Source: Clostridia bacterium
GTDB taxonomy: Bacteria; Bacillota; Clostridia; Oscillospirales; Acutalibacteraceae
DNA: 64,000 bases
NCBI GenBank assembly: GCA_017550625.1
Contig: JAFZOL010000005.1
Span: 78,601 to 142,600 of the forward strand
Direction: 5' to 3'
Of this stretch, positions 1 to 8,216 are shown piece by piece. The notes under the pieces are model-generated. The model had not been told where the DNA came from. It saw only the letters and a program-made list of their open reading frames with translations, and did no database searches. The position numbers and the translations under genes were made by a program. Every line of letters begins with the position of its first letter. Position 1 is the stretch's first letter.

Positions 1-2
1 AC

Positions 3-464
3 GCTGAGGCGATCCGTTCCATCATCAACGACATCCGCATCAACATGCCGGACGAAGTCATTCAGGCAAGAAAGATCGCGGCCGAGCGCAAGGTCATCCT
101 TTCGAAGGCATCCGACGCGGCCGAGCTGAAGATCAAGCAGGCCGAGATCCAGGCGAGAAAGCTCGTCGAAGAGCACGAGATCACCAAAAACGCCGAAGTC
201 AACGCGCAGGATATCATCAACGAGGCCAAGCGTCAGGCTGCCGAGCTCGTTGAAAAGGCCAAGGCGAACTCCAACGAGATCGTCTCGAATGCCCAGCAGT
301 GGGCCAACGACCTCAAGAACGGCGCGAGCTCCTTCGTCGACACCATCATGAACGAGAGCGACGAGATCCTCGCCCAGAGCATCGAGGATTTCTCCCGCAA
401 CCTCAACAAGGTCCGCATCGCTTCGCAGCAGCTCAAGAGCGCCACCGCGAAAAAGAACGGCTGA
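3..464 (+). CDS. coiled-coil (F/V-ATPase subunit-like) protein, 5' truncated
   Basis: The reading frame is open from the window edge, so the true start lies upstream; the first internal Met is at position 45. The visible 150 or so residues are almost entirely charged alpha-helix rich in Ala, Glu and Lys (repeats such as AERKVILSKASDAAELKIKQAE), which predicts a long coiled coil. Proteins of this type in Clostridia are often labelled 'ATPase' or 'ATP synthase subunit B-like' from coiled-coil similarity; I see no catalytic motif. A rho-independent terminator follows. Exact function unknown; the gene itself is secure. Confidence 0.75.
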   Translation, partial: AEAIRSIINDIRINMPDEVIQARKIAAERKVILSKASDAAELKIKQAEIQARKLVEEHEITKNAEVNAQDIINEAKRQAAELVEKAKANSNEIVSNAQQWANDLKNGASSFVDTIMNESDEILAQSIEDFSRNLNKVRIASQQLKSATAKKNG

Positions 465-490
465 CCGCAAAACCCGGTTCAAAAGGTCAA

Positions 491-526
491 ACGCCTCGCA
501 TATCCATGATGCGAGGTGTTTTTTTT
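491..526 (+). terminator. rho-independent terminator
   Basis: A ten-base-pair stem (acgcctcgca / tgcgaggtgt, one G-U pair) with a nine-base loop is followed directly by eight T. It ends the coiled-coil gene. The descending arm also contains GAGGTG, the likely ribosome binding site of the next gene. Confidence 0.85.
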
Positions 527-968
527 GACTTTCCGCCGCGTTCCCGCATTATTCGCGCTTCTCGCGCTCCTTTTCTGCGCCGCCTGCGCCGGTCCCGCGC
601 GCCCCGTCTCGTCGGACCCTGCCGCCGAAGCGTGCCGCGCTTATCTTTCCGCCTGCGGCTGGGACGTCGCGTTCCCGCCAGAGGAATCTCCCGTGACCGT
701 CCCCGAAACCTGGGGATCCGTTTATATATCCTATAATGAACTGCAGCGCCTGCAGGGCTTCGACCTTACGCCCTACAAAGGCGGAACGCTGCGAAAACTC
801 GTATTCACCGTGCTGAACTATCCCGGCGCGCCCGAAAACGAAACGGTGCTCGCCACCTGTTTCGTCGATTCCGGCGTTCTCGTCGGGGGCGATATCTGCT
901 GTCCGCGGCCGGACGGCTTTATGCACGGCTTCCGGATGGAGGGCTTTTATGCCGACGATGCGCCTTGA
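525..968 (+). CDS. DUF4830-family lipoprotein-like protein
   Basis: About 147 residues. A hydrophobic N-terminus (FALLALLFCAACAG) looks like a signal peptide, with Cys suggesting lipid attachment. The remainder resembles DUF4830: a 'YLSACGWDVAF' start, a central 'YNELQRLQGFDLTPYKG' and a final 'GGDICCPRPDGFMHG'. Function of the family is unknown. I choose TTG 525 because GAGGTG (513-518) is correctly spaced before it; GTG 516 is also open. That ribosome binding site lies inside the preceding terminator hairpin. The stop overlaps the start of the next gene by 20 bases, suggesting coupled translation. Confidence 0.7.
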   Translation: MTFRRVPALFALLALLFCAACAGPARPVSSDPAAEACRAYLSACGWDVAFPPEESPVTVPETWGSVYISYNELQRLQGFDLTPYKGGTLRKLVFTVLNYPGAPENETVLATCFVDSGVLVGGDICCPRPDGFMHGFRMEGFYADDAP

Positions 969-1677
969 CAAATTTCTGTCCGCCCAGCTGAATCTCTCCC
1001 GCACCGACGCCAAAAAGCTGCTGCGCGCCGGGCGCGTCACGGTCGGCGGCGCCCCCGAAACGAAAGGGGAGCGGCAGCTCGATCCCGACGCCGCCGAAGT
1101 CTCCGTCGACGGCAATCCCGTCGTCTACCGCGAGCACCTCTATCTGATGCTCCATAAGCCCGCGGGCGTCGTCTCTTCCACCGACGCGCCGGGCGACCGC
1201 ACGGTGCTCGACCTCGTGCCGCCGGAACTGCGCCGCGCGGGGCTCTTCCCGGCGGGGCGGCTCGACCGCGACACCACGGGCTTCGTGCTGCTCACCGACG
1301 ACGGCGCCTTCGCGCACGCGATCCTCTCGCCGTCGCGCCACGTGCCGAAGACCTATCTCGTCACCCTCACGCGTCCCGTGACGCCCGAAGAAGCGGCTGC
1401 GGTCACTTCGGGCCTCATCCTGCCCGACGTTGCGCTTAAGCCCGCTTCTCTGCGTTTTGCTGAAACTGCGCCCGACGGCCTGCCCGTCTACGAGCTTGTG
1501 ATCACGCAGGGGATCTACCATCAGGTCAAGCGGATGTTCGCGCATTTCGGCGATCCGGTGGTGCGCCTGCACCGCGTTTCGATCGGCGGACTCAGGCTCG
1601 ACCCGGCGCTTTCGCCCGGCGAAATGCGGCTCCTCACCCCCGAAGAGGTTGCCGAAATCCGACAAAACGGGGTCTGA
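949..1677 (+). CDS. rsuA: RsuA-family 16S rRNA pseudouridine synthase
   Basis: 242 residues, normal for RsuA. An S4 RNA-binding domain occupies roughly residues 4-50 (RLDKFLSAQLNLSRTDAKKL), followed by the pseudouridine synthase domain with GRLDRDTTG at 103-111; Asp106 is the expected catalytic Asp. The family isomerises uridine to pseudouridine in small-subunit rRNA (U516 in E. coli). ATG 949 is preceded by GGAGGG at good spacing and overlaps the end of the DUF4830 gene. A strong terminator follows at 1705. The exact target nucleotide is inferred from the family only. Confidence 0.9.
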   Translation: MPTMRLDKFLSAQLNLSRTDAKKLLRAGRVTVGGAPETKGERQLDPDAAEVSVDGNPVVYREHLYLMLHKPAGVVSSTDAPGDRTVLDLVPPELRRAGLFPAGRLDRDTTGFVLLTDDGAFAHAILSPSRHVPKTYLVTLTRPVTPEEAAAVTSGLILPDVALKPASLRFAETAPDGLPVYELVITQGIYHQVKRMFAHFGDPVVRLHRVSIGGLRLDPALSPGEMRLLTPEEVAEIRQNGV

Positions 1678-1704
1678 ACGACTAAATATAGTATATGGCA
1701 AGTT

Positions 1705-1749
1705 GCACATACCGAACTGAGACCCTAAGTTTGGTATGTGCGCTTTTTT
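1705..1749 (+). terminator. rho-independent terminator
   Basis: Fourteen-base stem (gcacataccgaact against agtttggtatgtgc, one G-U) followed by GCTTTTTT. Ends the DUF4830-rsuA transcript. Confidence 0.9.
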
Positions 1750-1803
1750 GAATTAAAATGTACAAAAAAATGAAAAATTTTTGTAAGTTTTTTCTAAAAG
1801 ACC

Positions 1804-1832
1804 TTGCAATTTGCTAAAAAAATAGATATAAT
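1804..1832 (+). promoter_or_regulatory. sigma-A promoter for the CdaR-like regulator
   Basis: TTGCAA (1804-1809), exactly 17 bases, then a perfect TATAAT (1827-1832), in an AT-rich intergenic stretch about 60 bases before the regulator start. Confidence 0.7.
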
Positions 1833-1891
1833 ACAATTGCGAATTTTGATTATTTTGCATATGTGCGATATACCGAGAAAGGAAGATCTCC

Positions 1892-2977
1892 ATGTCAAAC
1901 AGAATTTTTCAAAGCGTGATCCATCAGATGAAAGACGTCATCGGCAGATCGATCGGCGTCATTGATGAGACCGGGACCATCGTCTCCTGCTCCGAGCTCG
2001 GACGGATCGGGGAGGTCCTCTCGATCGGCATCGCCGACGCGTTCGCGGTGAACGCCGCGGTCACGATCAACGGCTATACCTACCGCTCCTTCGGCTCGCC
2101 TCTGCAGCCGGAGTTCACGGTCTTCGTCGAGGGCACCGACGCCAACGCCGAGAAATTCGCCTCGGTGCTCAGCGTCTCGCTCTCAAGCATCAAGCAGTTC
2201 TACGACGAGAAATACGACCGCGGCAACTTCATCAAGAACGTCATGCTCGATAACATCCTGCCCGGGGATATCTATCTCAAGGGGCGCGAGCTGCACTTCA
2301 ACAACGACGCCGTGCGCGTGGTCTTCCTGATCCGTCTCGCCGAGCCGTGCGAGATCTCGGTGTTCGAGATGATCCAGTCCCTGTTCCCCGAAAAGAACAA
2401 GGATTTCGTCGTGAACATCAACGAGACCGACATCGCCGTGATCAAAGAGATCGGCGCGAACATCGAGGCCAAGGATCTCGAAAAGCTCGCCCGCAGCATC
2501 ATCTCCGCCCTCGATCCCGAGATCGGCGCCCGCGCCATCGCCGGCATCGGCACCTGCGTCAAGGGCATCAAGGATCTCGCGAAGTCCTTCAAAGAGGCGC
2601 AGGTCGCCCTCGAGGTCGGCAAGGTGTTCGACACCGAAAAGGTCATCGTCACCTACGAGAACCTCGGCATCGCGCGCCTTATTTACCAGCTGCCCTCCAC
2701 CCTGTGCGAGATGTTCCTCAAAGAGGTCTTCAAGCGCGGCTCCATCGAATCGCTCGACAACGAGACCCTGTTCACGATCCAGAAGTTCTTCGAGAACAAC
2801 CTCAACGTCTCCGAGACCTCGCGCAAGCTGTTCGTGCACAGAAACACCCTCGTCTACCGCCTCGAAAAGATCCGCAAGCTCACGGGCCTCGACCTGCGCG
2901 AGTTCGACGACGCCATCGTGTTCAAAGTGGCGCTGATGGTCAAAAAGTATCTCGATTCCTCGCCGATCAAGTATTAA
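1892..2977 (+). CDS. CdaR/PucR-type transcriptional regulator
   Basis: 361 residues. The N-terminal region (SIGVIDETGTIVSCSE...) resembles the sensing domain of sugar-diacid regulators. The middle resembles the GGDEF-like PucR region. The C-terminus (about 310-350) has the characteristic HTH_30 helix-turn-helix: 'FFENNLNVSETSRKLFVHRNTLVYRLEKI'-like spacing, NxxxxAxxLxxHRNTLxYRL being diagnostic. It is a DNA-binding regulator of unknown ligand. GGAAG precedes ATG 1892 and a clear promoter lies upstream. It sits just before ftsEX, but there is a 104-base gap, so co-regulation is only a guess. Confidence 0.85.
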   Translation: MSNRIFQSVIHQMKDVIGRSIGVIDETGTIVSCSELGRIGEVLSIGIADAFAVNAAVTINGYTYRSFGSPLQPEFTVFVEGTDANAEKFASVLSVSLSSIKQFYDEKYDRGNFIKNVMLDNILPGDIYLKGRELHFNNDAVRVVFLIRLAEPCEISVFEMIQSLFPEKNKDFVVNINETDIAVIKEIGANIEAKDLEKLARSIISALDPEIGARAIAGIGTCVKGIKDLAKSFKEAQVALEVGKVFDTEKVIVTYENLGIARLIYQLPSTLCEMFLKEVFKRGSIESLDNETLFTIQKFFENNLNVSETSRKLFVHRNTLVYRLEKIRKLTGLDLREFDDAIVFKVALMVKKYLDSSPIKY

Positions 2978-3081
2978 GGCTGATTTAAGCTATAAAAGTT
3001 ACAATTTGTAATAATTCAACCGCATAACATGCAGAAAGGTCTGCCGTCCGTCCCGTCAGGGCGGGGCAGGCGGAGAAGCTT

Positions 3082-3921
3082 ATGATCGATTTTATTCATG
3101 TATCCAAGGTCTATAAGGATAACGGCGCCAAGGCGCTCAACGACGTCACCCTGCACATCGACCAGGGTGAATTCGTGTTTGTCGTCGGCGCGTCGGGCGC
3201 CGGCAAAAGCACGTTCTTAAAGACCATCATGCGCGAAGAGGTGCCCACCGAGGGCGAAGTGATCATCGACGGGCAGAACCTCAACAAAATGAAGGCGCGC
3301 AAGGTGCCCTATTACCGCAGAAAGCTCGGCATCGTGTTCCAGGATTTCCGTCTCATCCCCACCAAAACGGTGTATGAGAACGTGGCGTTCGCCATGCACG
3401 TGATCGGCGCCTCGCAGCGCGACATTTCCCGCCGCGTGGCGTACGCGCTCACGCTCGTGGGGCTTTCGGGCAAGGCGAAGAACTATCCGAACCAGCTTTC
3501 GGGCGGCGAGCAGCAGCGCGTGGCGCTGGCGCGCGCCCTGGTCAACGACGCCGAGATCATCATCGCCGACGAGCCCACGGGCAACATCGACCCCGAGATG
3601 AGCAAGGATATCGTCGACCTGCTCGAGCAGATCAACATCAACAAAAAGAACACCATCATCATGGTCACGCACGAGGTGGACCTCATAAAGAAGTATAACA
3701 AGCGCGTGGTCACGATCAAAAACGGCGTCGTCGTATCCGACACCGCCCATCCCGAGATCGCCGAGGCCGTGCTCGAGCAGGCGGTCGAAAACATGCCCAG
3801 CGGCTATTACTACGCGCCCACCGAAGACGCCGAGATCGAAGATTTCCTCAAGTCCTACGGCGCCGACGAGGCGCCCGAGGGCTTCAAGCTCGACACGAGC
3901 CGCATCCGCGAGGATTCGTGA
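3082..3921 (+). CDS. ftsE: cell-division ABC transporter ATPase FtsE
   Basis: ABC ATPase with Walker [10 protein letters not shown] (36-44), Q-loop near 87, signature LSGGEQQ (139-145), and Walker B IIIADEP (159-165) followed by TGNID, the FtsE form. With FtsX it transmits cytoplasmic division signals across the membrane to activate a peptidoglycan hydrolase. It is 279 residues rather than the usual 220-230: an acidic tail of about 50 residues ([20 protein letters not shown]...) is added after the core. The ftsX start follows within 15 bases. Confidence 0.95.
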   Translation: MIDFIHVSKVYKDNGAKALNDVTLHIDQGEFVFVVGASGAGKSTFLKTIMREEVPTEGEVIIDGQNLNKMKARKVPYYRRKLGIVFQDFRLIPTKTVYENVAFAMHVIGASQRDISRRVAYALTLVGLSGKAKNYPNQLSGGEQQRVALARALVNDAEIIIADEPTGNIDPEMSKDIVDLLEQININKKNTIIMVTHEVDLIKKYNKRVVTIKNGVVVSDTAHPEIAEAVLEQAVENMPSGYYYAPTEDAEIEDFLKSYGADEAPEGFKLDTSRIREDS

Positions 3922-3935
3922 GAGGGGGCGCGGCG

Positions 3936-4859
3936 ATGAAAAACAGAAATTTACGCTATCTTACAAGAGAAGGCATCAAAAACATCGGCGTCAACCGCTT
4001 TATGTCCTTGGCGTCGGTCACGGTGCTCATGTCCTGCCTCGTGATGATCGGCTGCGCGGTGCTGCTGTATCTGAACATCGATAAGCTCGTCGAGAACATC
4101 GAGGCGCAGAACGTGATCATGGTGTTCCTCGACCTGCGCGCCACCGAAGAGGACGAGGCCGCGGCGGAAGAGAGCCTCAAAGCCGTGGGCAACATTTCGG
4201 GCATCGAAAGGATCTCGCGCGAAGAGGCCTACAGCACCGTCACCGATTCCCTCGGCGACAACGCGCAGTTCCTGCTCGACAACGATATCGACGAATCCTT
4301 CCTGCCCGTCTCTTACCGCGTCACGGTCGAAGACATGGCGCGCTTCAAAGAAACGGTCGCCAAGGTGCGGCAGGTCGAAAACGTCCTTCACGTGCGCGAG
4401 AATTCCGATCTCGCGGTCCGGCTCGAAAAGATCCGCACCGCGGTCACTTACGTGTGCCTCGGCATCATTATCCTGCTGTTCCTCGTGGCGCTCTTTATCA
4501 TCGCGAACACGATCCGCATCACGATGTACACGCGCAGAAAAGAGATCAGCATCATGAAGGCGGTCGGCGCCACGAACTCGTTCATCCGCTGGCCCTTCCT
4601 GATCGAGGGCATCACGATCGGCGTCATATCGGCCGTGCTCGCGCTCGGCGTGCTGTATCTCATCTATTATCTCGCCGGCGACGCCCTGCTCACGATCTTC
4701 GGCATCCTCGGCGGCAAGCTCGTGGAGTTCAAAGACTGGATGTTCTGGATCCTCGGCGGCTTCGTCGCGGTCAGCATCGTCACCGCGGGCATCGGCAGTA
4801 TCTTCTCGATCGGCAAATATCTCAGAGAACAGGGGAGTGTTGTGGATGCGAACGGCTGA
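3936..4859 (+). CDS. ftsX: cell-division protein FtsX
   Basis: 307 residues with the FtsX layout: a cytoplasmic start (NLRYLTREGIKNIGVNRFM), one membrane segment near 25-50, an extracellular region with 'FLPVSYRVTVED', and three C-terminal membrane segments from about 170. It couples FtsE ATP hydrolysis to an outside hydrolase. ATG 3936 is preferred over the upstream in-frame GTG 3918 because GAGAGGGGG is well spaced from it. The end overlaps the start of the M23 hydrolase gene, which fits a transporter-hydrolase pair. Confidence 0.93.
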   Translation: MKNRNLRYLTREGIKNIGVNRFMSLASVTVLMSCLVMIGCAVLLYLNIDKLVENIEAQNVIMVFLDLRATEEDEAAAEESLKAVGNISGIERISREEAYSTVTDSLGDNAQFLLDNDIDESFLPVSYRVTVEDMARFKETVAKVRQVENVLHVRENSDLAVRLEKIRTAVTYVCLGIIILLFLVALFIIANTIRITMYTRRKEISIMKAVGATNSFIRWPFLIEGITIGVISAVLALGVLYLIYYLAGDALLTIFGILGGKLVEFKDWMFWILGGFVAVSIVTAGIGSIFSIGKYLREQGSVVDANG

Positions 4860-6195
4860 TAAGCTTTGGCGGGCCATGATGCTCGCGCTGGTGCTCGTCA
4901 TCGCCGTGTTCGGCACCGGCCTTATGGATGCGATCGCCTCGAACCTGACCGATTCCGAGCAGGAAAAGATCGAGGGCTACCGCAATGAAAAGGCCGCGCT
5001 CGACGAGCAGATCCGCGAAAACAACGAAAAAATGGCCGCCCTCAAAGACAGCATCGAAGAGCAGGAGGCCTATGCCCGGACGCTGCAGGACCAGATCGAC
5101 GCCTACCAGCGCCAGATCGACGTGCAGAACCTCAAGATCGACGAGCTCGAGGCCCAGAAGGCAGAGCTGCAGGCCGAGATCGACGCCCTGCAGGTCGAGA
5201 TCGACGAGCTCGAGGCCAAGATCAACCATATCGAATTGCAGCAGATCAGCCTCGAGCAGGATATCGAGGATACGATCGGCGAGCTCAAGGATACGCTGCG
5301 CGACCTCTACGTCTACGGCAGGTCGTCCGAGCTCGAGCTGCTGCTCAACAGCTCCGACTTCATGTCGTTCCTCATCTCGCTTGAGCTGATGGACAACAAG
5401 ACCGCGAACGCCGATACGATCGTGAGCGACCTCAACGCGAAATACGCGCAGCTCGAAGACCTCAAAAGCGAGCAGGCCCAGGCGATCGCCGAACGTGAAT
5501 CCGACCAGGCGGTGCTCCAGTCGAATATCGACACCCTCAACGCCCGCGAGGCCGAGATCGAGTCCACGAAGGCCGAGATCGAATACAGCCAGAGCCAGGT
5601 GCAGGATCTCATGAACACCGCGATGAAATACCTCGCCGAGCTCGAAGAGAGCTCCGCGGCGTACAAGGCGATCGTCGAGAGCTACGAGGCCCAGAAGGCC
5701 GCGCTGGACGACGAGATCGAATCGATCATCGCCGAGGCCGAACGGCGCGCGATCGCGGCGCAGTACCACTTCACGCCTTCGGGCAACTACATCCTGCCCC
5801 TTCTTTATTCCGACGTCTATCTGTCCTCGGGCTACGGCTACCGCAACATTTCGGGCTATTATTCCACCTTCCACGGCGGCGTGGACCTCTGCTGCTGGAG
5901 CGGCACCTACGGCAAGACCGTCAGCGCCACGGCGGCGGGCGTGGTGATCTATTCCGGCTTCAACGGCTACGGCAACTGCGTGATGATCGACCACGGCGGC
6001 GGCGTCGTGTCCCTCTACGGGCACATGGCCTCCCGTGCCGTTTACGAAGGCGAGACCGTGTATCAGGGCCAGACCGTCGGCTACGCCGGCAACACCTACG
6101 GTCCCGGCGGCTATTCCACCGGCCCGCACCTGCATTTCGAGATCCGCGTCAACGGCGCCAAGGTGAATCCCGGCGCTTACGTGGCGCTTCCGTAA
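4846..6195 (+). CDS. coiled-coil M23 (LytM) murein hydrolase, FtsEX partner
   Basis: 449 residues. A membrane/signal segment at about 9-25 is followed by a very long coiled coil (about 30-300), then an M23 peptidase domain. Zinc ligands are intact: His343 and Asp347 in HGGVD, and His428/His430 in GPHLHFE. The layout matches EnvC/PcsB-class hydrolases, which FtsEX activates to cut septal peptidoglycan. ATG 4846 has AGGGGAG eight bases upstream and overlaps the ftsX stop by 14 bases. Two upstream in-frame starts (GTG 4837, TTG 4840) are less well placed. Confidence 0.9.
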   Translation: MRTADKLWRAMMLALVLVIAVFGTGLMDAIASNLTDSEQEKIEGYRNEKAALDEQIRENNEKMAALKDSIEEQEAYARTLQDQIDAYQRQIDVQNLKIDELEAQKAELQAEIDALQVEIDELEAKINHIELQQISLEQDIEDTIGELKDTLRDLYVYGRSSELELLLNSSDFMSFLISLELMDNKTANADTIVSDLNAKYAQLEDLKSEQAQAIAERESDQAVLQSNIDTLNAREAEIESTKAEIEYSQSQVQDLMNTAMKYLAELEESSAAYKAIVESYEAQKAALDDEIESIIAEAERRAIAAQYHFTPSGNYILPLLYSDVYLSSGYGYRNISGYYSTFHGGVDLCCWSGTYGKTVSATAAGVVIYSGFNGYGNCVMIDHGGGVVSLYGHMASRAVYEGETVYQGQTVGYAGNTYGPGGYSTGPHLHFEIRVNGAKVNPGAYVALP

Positions 6196-6210
6196 AACGG
6201 GGGAGTCCCT

Positions 6211-7551
6211 TTGTCCAAAAAGATCCCATGGGCGTATACCGTCGCCCTCATACTCTTAACAGCGGCGCTTACCGTAGTCATTACGGTAAGCGTTTTGATG
6301 AAGCGCTATAACGCCCTCATCGGCGACCTGCCCGCGAAATCGGACCGCGCCTCCGTGCTCACCGAGCTCGAGGAGCTGCTGCGCGCGAACTACGTCGGCG
6401 AGGTAAGCGCCCCGTCCGTCACGGCCTCCGGCCTCAAGGGCTATATCGAGGGGCTCGGCGACGCCAACGCCCGCTTTCTGACCGACGCCGAATACGACGC
6501 TTATCTGCAAACCGAAAGCGGCGTTTACACCGGCTCGGGCCTTACGCTGCGCTTCGACGCGTCCGGCCCCGCCCTCGCGGTCACGAAATCCGAGCGCGGC
6601 TCCTCCGCCTACCGGCAGGGCGTGCGGCAGGGCGACCGCATCACGGCGGTCGACACGCAGGGCGTCACCGAGGCGAACGTCGAAACGCTCACCGCGAAGA
6701 TCACCGAGGCGCTGCCGAAAACCGTACAGCTGCGCGTCACGCCGGCCGACGGCGGCGAGCCCCGCACCGTCACGGTCGAAAAGACCTACCGCACGGACGA
6801 TATCGAGTCCGATACCGACAACGGCGTGGGGTATCTCCGCATTCGCGGCTTCTATGAATCGACGCCCTCGCTCTTCAAAGCGCGCGTCGACGAGTTCACG
6901 TCCGCGGGCGTCACGTCGCTGATCATCGATCTTCGCGGCTGCGAGAGCTGGCAGTATGAGAGCTGCCTCGAGACCGCGGACCTCTTCGCCCCCGCGTCGG
7001 GCGATATATCGAAACCCCTCGCTTCGTTTCTCGATAAGAACGGCGAAACGAAGCGCACGTTCTCCGCGACCCCGGGCGGGTATTCGTTAAAGGTCACCGT
7101 CCTCGTCGACCGCGACACCGCGGGCGCGGCGGAGCTCTTCGCATGCGTTTTGCGTGATTTCGGGCTCGCGAAGCTCGTCGGCGAAAAAACGGCGGGCGTC
7201 GGCGTTGTGCGCGAAGTCTTCCGGCTTGAGGGCGCGGGCTGGGTCCTCATCCCTGTGCAGCGCGTAAAGCCGTACCTCAGCCCCGTCTTCGACGGCGCGG
7301 GACTCACGCCGGACGAAAACATGCCGCTGCCCGAAAACGTGCGCACGCGTGTCGACACGCTCTCGCACACGCTCGACGCCCAGTATCTCGGCGCGCTGGA
7401 GCTGCTCGAGGTCCCCGCCCCCGTCTCGCCGCCCGAAGAGACCACTTCTCCCGATGAGCCCGCGTCCGAGCCCGGCGAGGACGAAACGGACGAAAACGAA
7501 ACGGGCGAAGAACCTTCCGTCCCCGAAACCGACGAAAGCTCAGACGAATAA
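6211..7551 (+). CDS. S41-family (CtpA-like) protein lacking catalytic Ser and Lys
   Basis: 446 residues: an N-terminal membrane anchor (about 8-29), a PDZ-like region (about 95-180), an S41 fold and an acidic Thr/Glu/Pro tail. Active CtpA proteins have SASASE with the catalytic Ser third in the motif, and a Lys 25 residues on. Here the segment is TAGAAE (303-308), placing Gly305 at the Ser position, and Val330 (TAGVG) at the Lys position. The protein is therefore probably a non-catalytic relative that may bind cell-wall or signalling partners. Start is TTG 6211, behind CGGGGGAG. It follows the M23 gene by 15 bases and is closed by a terminator. Confidence 0.85.
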   Translation: MSKKIPWAYTVALILLTAALTVVITVSVLMKRYNALIGDLPAKSDRASVLTELEELLRANYVGEVSAPSVTASGLKGYIEGLGDANARFLTDAEYDAYLQTESGVYTGSGLTLRFDASGPALAVTKSERGSSAYRQGVRQGDRITAVDTQGVTEANVETLTAKITEALPKTVQLRVTPADGGEPRTVTVEKTYRTDDIESDTDNGVGYLRIRGFYESTPSLFKARVDEFTSAGVTSLIIDLRGCESWQYESCLETADLFAPASGDISKPLASFLDKNGETKRTFSATPGGYSLKVTVLVDRDTAGAAELFACVLRDFGLAKLVGEKTAGVGVVREVFRLEGAGWVLIPVQRVKPYLSPVFDGAGLTPDENMPLPENVRTRVDTLSHTLDAQYLGALELLEVPAPVSPPEETTSPDEPASEPGEDETDENETGEEPSVPETDESSDE

Positions 7552-7556
7552 ATACC

Positions 7557-7589
7557 AACGGCGAAGTTATCCCTTCGCCGTTATTTTTG
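7557..7589 (+). terminator. rho-independent terminator
   Basis: Stem aacggcgaag / ttcgccgtt with a short loop, followed by ATTTTTG. Ends the ftsEX-M23-S41 operon. Confidence 0.85.
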
Positions 7590-7657
7590 TCCTTCCCAAG
7601 GCAGATTTTTCGTAAATTCCCGTAATTATAGGTGAATCGCGATTCAGAGAAAGAGAG

Positions 7658-8212
7658 ATGCACATGACGCAGTCCGACATGCTGGCGCTTCTGCGCCGCG
7701 ATCCGGAGCGGGGGCTCGAGGCCGTCGTGCGCGCGTTCGGCGCGCTCGCGCTTAAAACGGTGCGCCTGACCGGCGGCGACGCCCTTTCCCCGGCGGACGC
7801 GGAAGAGATCGTCAGCGACGTGTTCTTCCGCGTGTATACCGCGCGGGACGGGATCGACGAATCCAAGGGGACGCTCGCCACCTTCGTGATCACGCTGGCA
7901 AAGCGCATGACCGTGGACCGCCTGCGCGCCCGCGCACACAGGCAGGGCGTGGAGCTGCCCATCGACGAGGCCGTGCTGCCCGCCGCGGCGGACGTGGAAG
8001 AGACCGTCGCGGGCAGAGAAGAGCGGCAAAAGCTCGTCGATGCGATCGTTTCGCTCGGACACCCCGATTCCACGATCGTGTTCCGCCGCTATTACTACGG
8101 CGAATCCTACAAGGCGATCGGCAAAAGGCTCGGCCTCAGCGAAAACGCGGTCAACAAGCGCTGCCTCAAGGCGCTCGGCCGGCTGCGTCAGCTTCTCGGG
8201 AAAGGAGAATAA
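7658..8212 (+). CDS. ECF-type RNA polymerase sigma factor
   Basis: 184 residues. Region 2 (about 20-90) includes 'DAEEIVSDVFFRVY' and 'FVITLAKRMTVDRLR'. Region 4 (about 125-180) carries a helix-turn-helix, 'ESYKAIGKRLGLSENAVNKRCLKALGRLR'-like in layout. ECF sigmas direct RNA polymerase to stress or envelope promoters and are usually held by the adjacent anti-sigma factor, which here begins four bases after the stop. GAAAGAGAG precedes ATG 7658; the in-frame ATG 7664 is also possible. Confidence 0.88.
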   Translation: MHMTQSDMLALLRRDPERGLEAVVRAFGALALKTVRLTGGDALSPADAEEIVSDVFFRVYTARDGIDESKGTLATFVITLAKRMTVDRLRARAHRQGVELPIDEAVLPAAADVEETVAGREERQKLVDAIVSLGHPDSTIVFRRYYYGESYKAIGKRLGLSENAVNKRCLKALGRLRQLLGKGE

Positions 8213-8216
8213 GACG

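Noticed and set aside
8040..8216. Upstream extension of the anti-sigma frame
   Set aside because: Lies inside the sigma gene in another frame; ATG 8217 has a proper ribosome binding site.
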